64,000 nucleotides of DNA, taken from the NCBI GenBank assembly GCA_937974245.1, contig CALJKV010000105.1, forward strand, positions 111,672 through 175,671. The letters are read 5' to 3'. The position numbers and the translations under genes are program-made. The notes under the pieces were generated by a model. The model did no database searches. It had not been told where the DNA came from and worked only from the letters and a program-made list of their open reading frames with translations. Of this stretch, positions 50,788-59,543 are shown one piece after another (position 1 is the first letter of the stretch; every line of letters starts with the position of its first letter). Source of the DNA: an uncultured Chloroflexota bacterium. Lineage in GTDB: Bacteria > Chloroflexota > Anaerolineae > Aggregatilineales > Phototrophicaceae.

Positions 50788-53700
50788 GTGAAAAAACCTA
50801 AAATTGACGTGATGTTGAGCAGCACCTCGCGGAACTTACCATCACACCGGGAACAAGCTACTGAGGCGATCCTGCGTTCCGGGATGCACCCGATCATTAT
50901 GGAGACGCTGACAGCTTCGCTGGGGGACGCCATCAGCGAGTCGCTGAGGTTGGTGGATGACGCCGAGATTTACGTGGGTATTTTTGGGATGCGTTACGGT
51001 TACATACCCGACGACACCCGCAACCCGGACGGTATCTCAATCACCGAGATGGAATACCGCCACGCCATGAAACGAGGCATCCCGGTGTTGATCTTCATCA
51101 TGCGCGACGACCACCCCGGCCCGGCCACTGCCGCCGAGGGAGAAACTTTCTACGAACAGGATGAAACTGGCAAAGCGAAGCTGACCGCGCTGAAAAAAGA
51201 ACTCACAACGCAGCATGTCGTCGGCTTTTTTGAGTCGCCCCAGGATTTGCGTGCTCAATTGATCCAGGCACTGCACAGCGAGACAGTGAAGGAGAGAGCT
51301 TACACCATCGCCGGGATAGATGAGGATTCTCCCCCTGTGCCGGAGAAGACGCCGCTGCCTGTTCCGCCGGAATTCTACGCCGACCCGCCCTATACCCTGA
51401 CCAGCGAGTTTATTGGGCGGGCCGATGAACTCAAACATCTGAACAAGTGGGCACAGTCTGACAACCCGATGATGATCGTCGAGGCTATTGGCGGCATGGG
51501 CAAGAGCGCCGTCACCTGGGAATGGGTACACAGTCGCGCCGATAAGCTCGGCTTTGACGGCATCATGTGGTGGAGCTTCTACGAGAGCGGCTCGAATATG
51601 AGCGCCTTTGTCCGCCACGCGCTGGCATATGTCACCCGGCAGGACCCGGACACGCTCAAAAGCCGGGGGATGAAAGAGAACTTCCATGACCTGCTGCTGG
51701 CGCTCCAAAAAGGGCGTTATCTGCTGGTGCTGGATGGCCTGGAACGATCGCTGGTGGCCTACCATCGCTGGAACGCCGCCCAGATGCGTGACGACACCGT
51801 AGAGGAGGCCGAGTCGATCATCAAAGACCGCGACATCCGCGCCTGCACCGACCCGAAAGACGATGAAGTCCTGCGCGGTCTGCTCTCCTGCGACAAAACC
51901 CGTGTGCTGATTAGTTCCCGCCTGCTCCCGCTGGCGCTGGAAGACCGCACCGGCAACCTGAGTAAAGGAGTCGCCCACATCCACCTCAACGGCCTGCACC
52001 CGCAGGACGCATTAACGTTGACCCGTGCTGCCGGGGTAACTGTGGACGACGTTCGCCAGTTTCAGCAGTTTATGGCACAGTTCGGTCATCACAGCCTGCT
52101 GGTCAAACTCGTTGCCGGGCGGGTGCTCAAATTCCGCCGGGCACGGGGCGACTTTGACCGGTGGTATGTCGTCGAAGGACGCAACCTGCACGTGAGTGAC
52201 TTCGACTTACGCCAGAGCCAGACGCACATCCTGCAATACGCGCTGGACGGCCTGGATACCACACAGCGCCGCTTCCTGAGCCAGGTCGCCGCCTTTGGTG
52301 ATGCCGTCCCCTACGAGACGCTAACAGTGTTTAACCCATTTTTGCCGCCAGTGCCAGATAAAGACGCCATCTATGCACAGTTTTCAGGGGCTTTGCCGGT
52401 TGACCAGTATCTCAGGAATCGGCGAAACCTGGATTTGCTCTACCTGGAAAAGCGGCGCGAAGAACAGCGCGACCCGCAAGACAGCAAACGGTGGCAGGAG
52501 ATCAACATCGAAATTGAACAACTGGAAAGCATACTGAACGCGCATAAAGAAGTTGACAGGCAGCGCAAAGATGCTTACGAAAGAGCGGTTGCCGCCTACC
52601 CGAAGTCGTCCGCATATACGCGGGCGCTATCGCAGTTTGACGAACTGCTGACCGAACTCGAAGAGCGCGGACTGCTGCGCTGGGAGCGTGACAAGGATAC
52701 TTACGACATGCACCCGGTGGTGCGCGGCACGGCCTTTGATGAACTGGAAGGCGAGACGAAAACGACGACCTTCGAGCGTATCCGGGGGCATTTTGAGGCA
52801 CAACCACAGGAGGATGTAGAGAGCGCGAAAACGGTAGCTGACCTGACGAACACCGTCGCCATTTACCGGGCGCTGGTCGGCGCGAGGAAATGGGATGAGG
52901 CTGCACGGTTTTTCGATAGTCGCCTGAGTGACCGATTGGTACAGAACATCGCGGCCTACTACACCGTGATCGAACTGCTCACGCCACTCTTCCCAGACGG
53001 TACGGATACACTGCCCCGCCTGAGCGAGCCGGGCAACCAGAGCAGCATCGTCGCTACGCTGGGGAGCATGTTCTACTATATCGGACGGAACAACGAAGCG
53101 TTGGCGCTGAAGGGGCTGGCACTCAAAATTATTCTCGACCGCGATGACACCAGCAATCTCATCATCAGTCTGCAAAGTTACGCCATTTCTTTGCGCGAAG
53201 ACAACCAACTGGCCCTATCACAGCGTGCCCGCGAAACTGCTCTGGCCCTGGCACAGGCAACGAACAACCATAATCAAATCAGCATGTCCACATTGTTCCT
53301 GCTCGGCATCTACAAGGACACCGGTCAGTGGGATAAGGCCGAGGAAGCCTACGCTTTCCTCCAGGAACACCCACCGCGTGAGGTTTTCTGGCAGGCTGAT
53401 ATCGAAAAATACTGTGCCGAAACACTCATTTATCGCGGACTGAACGTGGGCGCGGCGATCGAGACAGCCGAATCTTTCGCCATCCAATCGAATCACGCAA
53501 ATATCTACCGCCAGGTAAAAGGCTTGCGCGGCGAAGTCATGCTGGCGTCAGGGGAATTCACAGGGGCAATCAGGTATTTTGAGGAAGCCTTGACGCTGGC
53601 GCGCACACACGGATCAGCAGATACAGCGACGTTCCTGGGTAGACTCGCCAGAGTATATGCGGCACAGGCCGAAAGGGGTAAAGCGCGGAGCTATGCGGAT

Positions 53701-54009
53701 GAAGCATTATCGCAGCCCATGAAAGCCGAAGTCCACGATCTTTACAGTTCAGTGGCCGAAGTCTGCCTCATCACCGGCGAACGAGACAAAGCGCAGGAGT
53801 ACGCGCTCAAGGCTTACGAATCAGCATGGGCGGACGGCCCGCCCTATATCTGGTGGTGGGCGTTGGAACGGGCGAAGAAGGTATTGGATATGCTGGGCGT
53901 GCCGTATCCTGAGATGCCACCCTACGACCCCGCCAAAATCGGCAAGTTCCCCTACCAGGACGAGATTGAGGCGCTGATCGAACGGGAGAAGGCGAAGCGG
54001 AAGGAATAA
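50788..54009 (+). CDS. DUF4062-STAND NTPase-TPR protein
   Basis: A 1073-residue protein with the layout of NLR-like STAND ATPases. Residues 1-165 are a DUF4062 domain (KIDVMLSSTSRNL at the start, DAEIYVGIFGMRYG, ITEMEYRHAMKRGIPVLIFI), a TIR-like flavodoxin-type fold. The NB-ARC-like core starts with FIGRADELKHLNKW; Walker A is GGMGKS at 235-240 and Walker B LLVLDG at 312-317, with a RVLISSRLLP sensor strand. About 345-480 is the winged-helix part, and from about 720 to 1040 TPR-like repeats follow (IYKDTGQWDKAEEAYAFLQE, GAIRYFEEALTLARTHGSA). The start is GTG at 50788; the frame to the left runs antisense over the protease gene. Such proteins usually sense a trigger by the repeats and activate an N-terminal or partner effector. 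Confidence 0.9.
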   Translation: MKKPKIDVMLSSTSRNLPSHREQATEAILRSGMHPIIMETLTASLGDAISESLRLVDDAEIYVGIFGMRYGYIPDDTRNPDGISITEMEYRHAMKRGIPVLIFIMRDDHPGPATAAEGETFYEQDETGKAKLTALKKELTTQHVVGFFESPQDLRAQLIQALHSETVKERAYTIAGIDEDSPPVPEKTPLPVPPEFYADPPYTLTSEFIGRADELKHLNKWAQSDNPMMIVEAIGGMGKSAVTWEWVHSRADKLGFDGIMWWSFYESGSNMSAFVRHALAYVTRQDPDTLKSRGMKENFHDLLLALQKGRYLLVLDGLERSLVAYHRWNAAQMRDDTVEEAESIIKDRDIRACTDPKDDEVLRGLLSCDKTRVLISSRLLPLALEDRTGNLSKGVAHIHLNGLHPQDALTLTRAAGVTVDDVRQFQQFMAQFGHHSLLVKLVAGRVLKFRRARGDFDRWYVVEGRNLHVSDFDLRQSQTHILQYALDGLDTTQRRFLSQVAAFGDAVPYETLTVFNPFLPPVPDKDAIYAQFSGALPVDQYLRNRRNLDLLYLEKRREEQRDPQDSKRWQEINIEIEQLESILNAHKEVDRQRKDAYERAVAAYPKSSAYTRALSQFDELLTELEERGLLRWERDKDTYDMHPVVRGTAFDELEGETKTTTFERIRGHFEAQPQEDVESAKTVADLTNTVAIYRALVGARKWDEAARFFDSRLSDRLVQNIAAYYTVIELLTPLFPDGTDTLPRLSEPGNQSSIVATLGSMFYYIGRNNEALALKGLALKIILDRDDTSNLIISLQSYAISLREDNQLALSQRARETALALAQATNNHNQISMSTLFLLGIYKDTGQWDKAEEAYAFLQEHPPREVFWQADIEKYCAETLIYRGLNVGAAIETAESFAIQSNHANIYRQVKGLRGEVMLASGEFTGAIRYFEEALTLARTHGSADTATFLGRLARVYAAQAERGKARSYADEALSQPMKAEVHDLYSSVAEVCLITGERDKAQEYALKAYESAWADGPPYIWWWALERAKKVLDMLGVPYPEMPPYDPAKIGKFPYQDEIEALIEREKAKRKE

Positions 54010-54074
54010 CCTCACCCCTTCCGAACCTCCGGTTCTTCCTCTCCTCAGCCATGCGATGGAGAGTAGGGGTGAGG
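54010..54074. repeat. Multi-stem CCTCACCCC repeat element
   Basis: Outer arms CCTCACCCCT (54010-54019) and AGGGGTGAGG (54065-54074), an inner hairpin GAACC-tcc-GGTTC (54023-54035) and a second inner stem CTCTCC (54039-54044) with GGAGAG (54058-54063). It starts right after the STAND stop codon and lies before the convergent peroxidase gene, so it may also end transcription. A partial copy is at 23286-23335. Confidence 0.7.
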
Positions 54075-54088
54075 TATGCCGCCAACAG

Positions 54089-56338
54089 CTACAGGAGCAG
54101 ACCGATCAGGATGTCGTAAAAGCGCCAGATCGCACGTTTGGCCGGGTCGGGCCAGCTGCGCCCGGGCAGCACCGGCGGGAATGTACTCGCGCCCGGTTCA
54201 TCAAAGGCGTTGTTCCACCCCTCACCTGTCCACATCACATCCGCGCCCCCCAGGCCAATATCCTTCACCAACCCCTGCGGGTCGTAACCGTTATTCTCAA
54301 AGGTATTGCTGTGTATCCAGTTGTTCTCCGGCAGCGGCCCCAGGTCAAAGACTGTGTCGCGGTCATACAGGATATACAGGCTGGTGACAGCCACCCCGAA
54401 CGTCTGGTTGCCCCGGATGGTGTTGTTGTAGACCTCGGTGCTATCAGCGGTCATAATCATAATGCCCGTACCCGGCGGGACTAGGCCGACGACGGAATCC
54501 GGATTACCGAAGTTCTCGTGGTTGTTGTTCTCCACCAGGTTGTTGTATACCCGCGTGTTATAGCCCACCTTTGACGGGTTGTTCGGCAGCAGGAACACCA
54601 GGATGCCCCCGGTGTTATCGTGGGCATGGTTATCGTAGACCTCGGCATTGGTGCTGTTTTCGATCTCGATGCCGGTTACATTATTATAGACCTCGTTGTT
54701 TCGCACAATGATCGGCCCCCGGCTCTGCCCGACGTAAATCGCGGCGTCGGCGATGCGGGTGACAACACAGTTCTCAATCAGCACGTCGGTGGTTTCTACC
54801 GGGTACAACCCGTACAGTCCGGCATTATCAATAATCAGGTCGCGGTAGACGAGGTGTTCCGCCCCTGTGGTCAGCACGCCGTTACCGATGTAGTTGCGCA
54901 CGCCAAAGCCTTCCAGCGTGAAGTTATCGCCGGTGGTGTTGAAGCCATCGCTGCGCACGCCCTCGCCATCTAACCAGGGACGTTCCTCGCCGTCAACCAG
55001 GCCGCGTACTGTCAGGTTGGCTGTATCAATATAGACCGTCTCATAGTAAACACCTGGCTCGACTTCCACCGTATCGCCCGGCAGCGCCCGGTCTATCGCC
55101 GCCTGGATCGATTCGCCGGCTTTCACGGTGATCGTCTGCGGCTCGCGCGTCTCTGGGTTATAGGGCGGCGCGGTGGATTCGTCCACCAGTTCCCGTGCCG
55201 GGTTCTCAATGTGCTGGACAACCGGCAGGCCGGATGGCACACTGTCCGGAATTGCGATCAGGTCGCTCGGCTCGTCCGTAAGCGCGTAGAGAAAGGCGAT
55301 CAGGTCACTTCGCTGCTGGGCAGTCAGGTCGAAGCCGTGAATGAATTCATCAGGCGTCACATCCACATTGAAGGCCCGGCCACCACCCCCCTCGTAAAAA
55401 TCAATCACCTCGTCCAGCGTGGCGAAGACACCATTGTGCATGTAGGGCGCGGTCAGGGCGACATTGCGCAGTCCCGGCGTGCGGAAAGCGCGAGTCGCGT
55501 CCGGCCCGTTGATGATCTCGACCCGGCCTGTATCCGGGCTGTTCGGGTCAATATCCGGCACACCCAGCACATGGAAGTTATGGTGGGTGAAGGTCGGCCA
55601 GGCATGGCACTCGAAACAGCGGGTCTGCGCGCTCCGGAAGACGTTAAAGCCGCGCCGCTGTGCCGGAGTCAGTGCGTTAAAGTCCCCTGCGGCATAACGG
55701 TCAAACGGCGAGTCCTGGGTGAGCAGCGTGCGCTCAAAAGCGGCGATGGCGGTGACAACATTCTCCGTCGTGATGCCGTCAGGAAATGCGCCGGAGAAAA
55801 GGTCTACATATTCGGGGATGTCATTCAACTGAGCCAGCATCGTGTCGAGATCAGCGGCCATTTCGTCGGGATTGGTCAGCGGCACGAGCATCTGCTCTTC
55901 CAGCGAGGACGCTCGGCCATCCCAGAACAGGCTGGTGGCATAAGCGACATTCCACAGCGACGGCGAATTACGGCGCAGCGCGTCGCCATGTGCGCCCTGC
56001 GCCAGCACGCGGCCATCGCTGAAACCCAGGTCGGGGTGATGGCAGCTTGCACATGCCAGGTCATCGTTAGCAGAAAGCACCGGATCGTAAAACAGCAGGC
56101 GACCCAATGCCGCCTGAGTCTCGTCTGCTGGCGGGACTTCCGGCCAAACCAGTTGCAGGCCAGTGGTGGAAGCGTCGTTTTGCCGCGCCCCACCGCCCTG
56201 TTCGGCCAGTGGTATCGGCGTGTCCTCCGGTACCGGCAGGAAACCAAAGGCCGTAATCACAATACATAAAAACAGGATGGGAATGCCTAAAAACCAGCGC
56301 CAGAGTCTGCGCCGGGGGCGTGAAGGTGCGTCAGTCAT
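54089..56338 (-). CDS. Diheme cytochrome c peroxidase-like protein fused to a right-handed beta-helix
   Basis: A 749-residue membrane-anchored protein. One segment near residues 14-34 (WRWFLGIPILFLCIVITAFGF) fixes it to the membrane, facing outward. Residues 60-360 are a CcpA/MauG-type domain with two heme c sites, CASCH at 96-100 and CFECH at 241-245, and PYMHNGVFATLDEVIDFYE near the end of the domain. Residues about 402-740 are a NosD-like parallel beta-helix with repeated turns (VIENCVV-type, e.g. PIIVRNNEVYNNVTG, AEVYDNHAHDNTGG, TRVYNNLVENNNHEN). The first part would reduce peroxide or oxidise a bound protein, the second would bind sugar chains. ATG at 56338 has GAGGGA about 8 bases upstream. 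Heme attachment requires a Ccm or Ccs system, not in this window. Confidence 0.9.
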   Translation of the reverse strand: MTDAPSRPRRRLWRWFLGIPILFLCIVITAFGFLPVPEDTPIPLAEQGGGARQNDASTTGLQLVWPEVPPADETQAALGRLLFYDPVLSANDDLACASCHHPDLGFSDGRVLAQGAHGDALRRNSPSLWNVAYATSLFWDGRASSLEEQMLVPLTNPDEMAADLDTMLAQLNDIPEYVDLFSGAFPDGITTENVVTAIAAFERTLLTQDSPFDRYAAGDFNALTPAQRRGFNVFRSAQTRCFECHAWPTFTHHNFHVLGVPDIDPNSPDTGRVEIINGPDATRAFRTPGLRNVALTAPYMHNGVFATLDEVIDFYEGGGGRAFNVDVTPDEFIHGFDLTAQQRSDLIAFLYALTDEPSDLIAIPDSVPSGLPVVQHIENPARELVDESTAPPYNPETREPQTITVKAGESIQAAIDRALPGDTVEVEPGVYYETVYIDTANLTVRGLVDGEERPWLDGEGVRSDGFNTTGDNFTLEGFGVRNYIGNGVLTTGAEHLVYRDLIIDNAGLYGLYPVETTDVLIENCVVTRIADAAIYVGQSRGPIIVRNNEVYNNVTGIEIENSTNAEVYDNHAHDNTGGILVFLLPNNPSKVGYNTRVYNNLVENNNHENFGNPDSVVGLVPPGTGIMIMTADSTEVYNNTIRGNQTFGVAVTSLYILYDRDTVFDLGPLPENNWIHSNTFENNGYDPQGLVKDIGLGGADVMWTGEGWNNAFDEPGASTFPPVLPGRSWPDPAKRAIWRFYDILIGLLL

Positions 56339-56416
56339 TTTGAAATCCCTCATTTGTCAAAAATACATATACTTAAAATGTGGTGTGGGGCGTTTTCGCC
56401 CACAAAAAGGCACTTT

Positions 56417-56455
56417 CCAGCGTAGCGTATTTTGGGGAGGCGGGCAAGTTTTGAG
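56417..56455. repeat. Diverged third copy of a 40-bp upstream motif
   Basis: CAGCGTAGCGTATTTTGGGG...CGGGCAAGTTTT resembles the outer end of the 311-bp repeats (57922-57960 and 59359-59397). It lies about 80-115 bases upstream of the peroxidase/beta-helix gene on the same strand. Confidence 0.6.
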
Positions 56456-56621
56456 GGTTACAACTATCGGGATGGATTCAACGCCCCTGAAGCACAGGAT
56501 ACGAATAGGCTCGATCACCCATTAAACCAGGTGCTTGAGCAGATTCTTTAGCAATACCTCTAACATAACCCGTGACTGATGTGGAAATAGTTAGTCTCCG
56601 GGGTAATCCATCGGCTATCCC

Positions 56622-57758
56622 CTAAAAGAGGTACTCGAGTACCCGGGATGGTACAACGTGTTCCATAATCCGATAAATCAGAATGCTCGCCGAAACGCTC
56701 ACCAGCGCGATTGGAATCAGAATCCACAGGTCATAGAGTCCCACTTGCGTGAAGACCTGTACAATCCCGGATGTGAGAAACGGGCCGTGAATGATGAAAA
56801 TCGGGAAGGTGAGCACGCCAAGCCGGTAAAGGACATTTCGTTTCGACACAGTTTGCGGTATCAGATTCGCTGCCAGACTATAGAGAAAAAGAGGGGTCAC
56901 TACCATTGCGCTCACATAGAGCATATCCGGGAGTGGGCCTGGCAGCGGGATGAAGCGCAGGACAGTGATACCCAGCCACACGATGAACATCACCCGCAAA
57001 GATAGCAGTCTGCCGCGCTCGTAAAATTCATGGGCACATAGAATGCCGAATTCAAAATTGATGATATAAATAAGCCATTCGGCTAACGGTCCCAGGTCTG
57101 TGAAAAGCTGCGGTGTCAGGAAGCGTAATCCCAGATACATGGCAAACACGGCATAGCTCAGTTCAGGTCGTTTGAGAACAAACCGAAACCACACCACAAA
57201 CAGCATAACAAACAGCAGCATCGGTATAAACCAGAGTTGGTAGCCGACTAATCGTTCGTGCGTAAGCAATCTCAGAATAATCTCTGTTGGAGGTTGCACT
57301 GGCATTTGTGCCAGGGTCATGGGTGAGCGCACCGAGTAGAGCCCATAGTCCAGTAACAAGAAGACAAGCGTCCAAATTGCATACGGAATCGCGAGCCGTT
57401 TGAAGCGCTTTTGAGCATACTTGCGATATAGAAAACGTCCATCTTCGCCCTCGTAATTTTTGTAGCGAAGCAGGCTATACTGGAAACGAAACGCAGAGAT
57501 AAAAACAAAGCCGTTGACCGGATACATCCTGAGTGTTTCCAGGATTGCATACCACATGTTCACCTGATAGAAATGACTGTCTTTTGTATAACCGGCGGAT
57601 AAATCATAGTTGATGCGGGCATGAAGCAAAACGACACCCACGATCAGGAAGCCCGACATCATCACAAGAAAATCGAGGCTATGCGTTTTTCCCATGTCGC
57701 GTGCTTGGAAAGCCGGCCGTGATGAAAACAACCATTTGGCACTATTAGATGAGAACAT
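56622..57758 (-). CDS. Acyltransferase 3 family membrane protein (copy A)
   Basis: A 378-residue integral membrane protein of the acyltransferase-3 family (OafA/NodX-type), which moves acyl groups such as acetyl from the cytosol to extracellular sugars or other acceptors. About ten hydrophobic segments can be counted, beginning HSLDFLVMMSGFLIVGVVLLHARI, where the His in LLHARI stands at the place of the family's His; the RFKRLAIPYAIWTL phrase is also typical. The first 36 residues and the 200 bases upstream are the same as in copy B, while the rest is only related. The gene ends in EHVVPSRVLEYLF. A surface glycan or lipid is the probable acceptor, but it is unknown. Confidence 0.85.
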   Translation of the reverse strand: MFSSNSAKWLFSSRPAFQARDMGKTHSLDFLVMMSGFLIVGVVLLHARINYDLSAGYTKDSHFYQVNMWYAILETLRMYPVNGFVFISAFRFQYSLLRYKNYEGEDGRFLYRKYAQKRFKRLAIPYAIWTLVFLLLDYGLYSVRSPMTLAQMPVQPPTEIILRLLTHERLVGYQLWFIPMLLFVMLFVVWFRFVLKRPELSYAVFAMYLGLRFLTPQLFTDLGPLAEWLIYIINFEFGILCAHEFYERGRLLSLRVMFIVWLGITVLRFIPLPGPLPDMLYVSAMVVTPLFLYSLAANLIPQTVSKRNVLYRLGVLTFPIFIIHGPFLTSGIVQVFTQVGLYDLWILIPIALVSVSASILIYRIMEHVVPSRVLEYLF

Positions 57759-57960
57759 TTCCTACCCCGTAAACCGATAGTATAGTGATGAAATGGTGCA
57801 TAGCATTAATTATCCTTCTTGCACCGGCAAACACCAGGTGGGCCTAAATAAACGAAGACTTCAACGGGTCGTGCTAAAGGTGCATCCACGCATCGGGGTC
57901 ATATCACATACAGGCGAACGCCATTCAGCGTAGTGTATTTTGGGAATAGCGGCAAGTTTT
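57650..57960. repeat. 311-bp direct repeat, copy A
   Basis: The first 36 codons of acyltransferase copy A and about 200 bases upstream match 59087-59397 with only three differences in 311 bases. The match starts and ends sharply. It is in direct orientation, 1437 bases apart. Confidence 0.95.
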
Positions 57961-58061
57961 GTGTGTAGGGCGTACCCGAGATGCAGATCATCGGCACCGA
58001 TCAATACGACTATTGGGGTAATGCGAACAAGCCGGAATCGAAGAGATGGCATATAGATTAT
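57759..58061. promoter_or_regulatory. Upstream region of acyltransferase copy A
   Basis: 303 bases that contain the outer part of the repeat (to 57960) and then 101 unique bases before the end of copy B. On the minus strand the stretch at about 57777-57783 gives ACTATAC near the start codon, a weak -10. No gene is seen. Confidence 0.4.
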
Positions 58062-59195
58062 CTAAAACATATTATCAAACACTCGCTTAGGCACTACCCA
58101 TAACAAGAACCGGTAGACGGTAAAGCTGGAGAAGGCGGTGACGAGAGCAATGGGGATCAGTGTCCAAAAATTATAGAGACCTGATTTGCTGAAAAATGTT
58201 ACAATCCATGCTGTGAGAAAAGGGGCATGGATGATAAAAATCGGAAATACATTTTTCCCTAACTGATAGAGCCAATTCCGCCGCTGTATTGATGATGGTA
58301 TCAATCTGAAAGTCAGCGCGTACAGAAAAAGCGGGCTGATAAGATAGGCGGCAACGCGAAAGACATTCGGAAAAGGCGCTGGCAACGGAATTAGGCGGAG
58401 TACTGCCACCGCCAGCCACGCCAATGCAACCATAAAGAGAGAGGGAAGTGCACCTCGCTTATAAAACACCTGTGCACAAACGATACCGAGTTCCAGGTTA
58501 ATTATATACCCAAGCCATTCGCCGTATGGCATTACTCGCGCGTTCACCTGTGGCGCTACAAATTGCAGGAAGAGAAACAACCCGTACAGAGCGTAGCTGA
58601 GGGTCGGGCGCCGCAGAACAAAACGAATGTAGATTACAATTACCATGTTGAAGAAAAGCATAGGTATAAACCAGAGCTGGTAAGCAACCTGGCCCCAGCC
58701 GGTTATTAATGCCGGGATGTCCACCAGCCTCACAAAAACGGGCGGTTCTGCGCCGCTCGTCACAGAGTGTACCAACCCGATTCCATAAGCAATCACGAGA
58801 TAGACCAATGTCCAGATGGCATACGGAATCATCAGGCGTTTGAAGCGCTTGCGGACATACCTCCGGTACAGAAACTGTCCATCCGGTCTTTCATAGGTTT
58901 TATAGCGCAAAAGACTGTACTGGAAACGAAAGCCCGATACAAAAACGAAACCACTCACCGGCGGCATCCTAACGATTTCCAGGATGGCATCCAGCAAATT
59001 CATGTGAAAAAGTGGTGTGGCCCAGCTATAGTTGGCATTATAGTATTCGATACGAACATGGTTGAATATCACACTCAGAATAAGATAGCCCGACATCATC
59101 ACAAGAAAATCGAGGCTATGCGTTTTTCCCATGTCGCGTGCTTGGAAAGCCGGCCGTGATGAAAACAACCATTTGGCACTATTAGATGAGAACAT
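58062..59195 (-). CDS. Acyltransferase 3 family membrane protein (copy B)
   Basis: A 377-residue paralogue of the preceding copy. It shares identical residues 1-36 (MFSSNSAKWLFSS...LVMMSG) and then differs: YLILSVIFNHVRIEYY instead of FLIVGVVLLHARINYD. Conserved phrases between copies are SGFRFQYSLLRYK, RKRFKRLMIPYAIWTLVY, AYQLWFIPML and FPIFIIHAPFLT. Ten or so membrane segments. Both genes lie on the minus strand with copy B upstream, separated by 303 bases that include the repeat, so each has its own copy of the same promoter. Acyl donor and acceptor unknown. Confidence 0.85.
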   Translation of the reverse strand: MFSSNSAKWLFSSRPAFQARDMGKTHSLDFLVMMSGYLILSVIFNHVRIEYYNANYSWATPLFHMNLLDAILEIVRMPPVSGFVFVSGFRFQYSLLRYKTYERPDGQFLYRRYVRKRFKRLMIPYAIWTLVYLVIAYGIGLVHSVTSGAEPPVFVRLVDIPALITGWGQVAYQLWFIPMLFFNMVIVIYIRFVLRRPTLSYALYGLFLFLQFVAPQVNARVMPYGEWLGYIINLELGIVCAQVFYKRGALPSLFMVALAWLAVAVLRLIPLPAPFPNVFRVAAYLISPLFLYALTFRLIPSSIQRRNWLYQLGKNVFPIFIIHAPFLTAWIVTFFSKSGLYNFWTLIPIALVTAFSSFTVYRFLLWVVPKRVFDNMF

Positions 59196-59397
59196 TTCCT
59201 ACCCCGTAAACCGATAGTATAGTGATGAAATGGTGCATAGCATTAATTATCCTTCTTGCACCGGCAAACACCAGGTGGGCCTAAATAAACGAAGACTTCG
59301 ACGGGTCGTGCTAAAGGTGCATCCACGCATCGGGTTCATATCACATACAGGCGAATGCCATTCAGCGTAGTGTATTTTGGGAATAGCGGCAAGTTTT
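59087..59397. repeat. 311-bp direct repeat, copy B
   Basis: Matches 57650-57960 in 308 of 311 positions. It holds the first 36 codons of acyltransferase copy B, the start codon and about 200 bases upstream. No transposase or terminal inverted repeat is present, so it is not an insertion sequence. Confidence 0.95.
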
Positions 59398-59543
59398 ATG
59401 GGGGATTTTCCAGCCCAGTGCTGCCATTAATCACCCATATAGCCCCTGCATATATAACTCTAATGGGAAAAGTGGTATCATTTACGCTAAATAGGCATCA
59501 ACCTGATTTCGTTCCCCCCGCATAGATAAAGCAGGATAAATCC
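59196..59543. promoter_or_regulatory. Divergent region between acyltransferase copy B and ftsH
   Basis: 348 bases: the left 202 belong to the repeat (to 59397); the right 146 carry the ftsH promoter and leader. AT-rich stretch ATATATAACTC at about 59451-59461 is a possible -10 region for ftsH. No gene is seen. Confidence 0.4.

Noticed and set aside
51037..51999. Long minus-strand open frame inside the STAND gene
   Set aside because: It is antisense to a protein with clear P-loop motifs, and its translation is rich in His, Gln and Arg with no family features, as expected from a GC-rich shadow frame.
55211..56269. 352-codon plus-strand open frame over the peroxidase gene
   Set aside because: The opposite strand has both heme motifs and a good start; this frame has no ribosome site or recognisable fold.
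57650..59397. Insertion sequence flanked by 311-bp repeats
   Set aside because: The sequence between the repeats codes for an acyltransferase body, with no transposase and no terminal inverted repeats.
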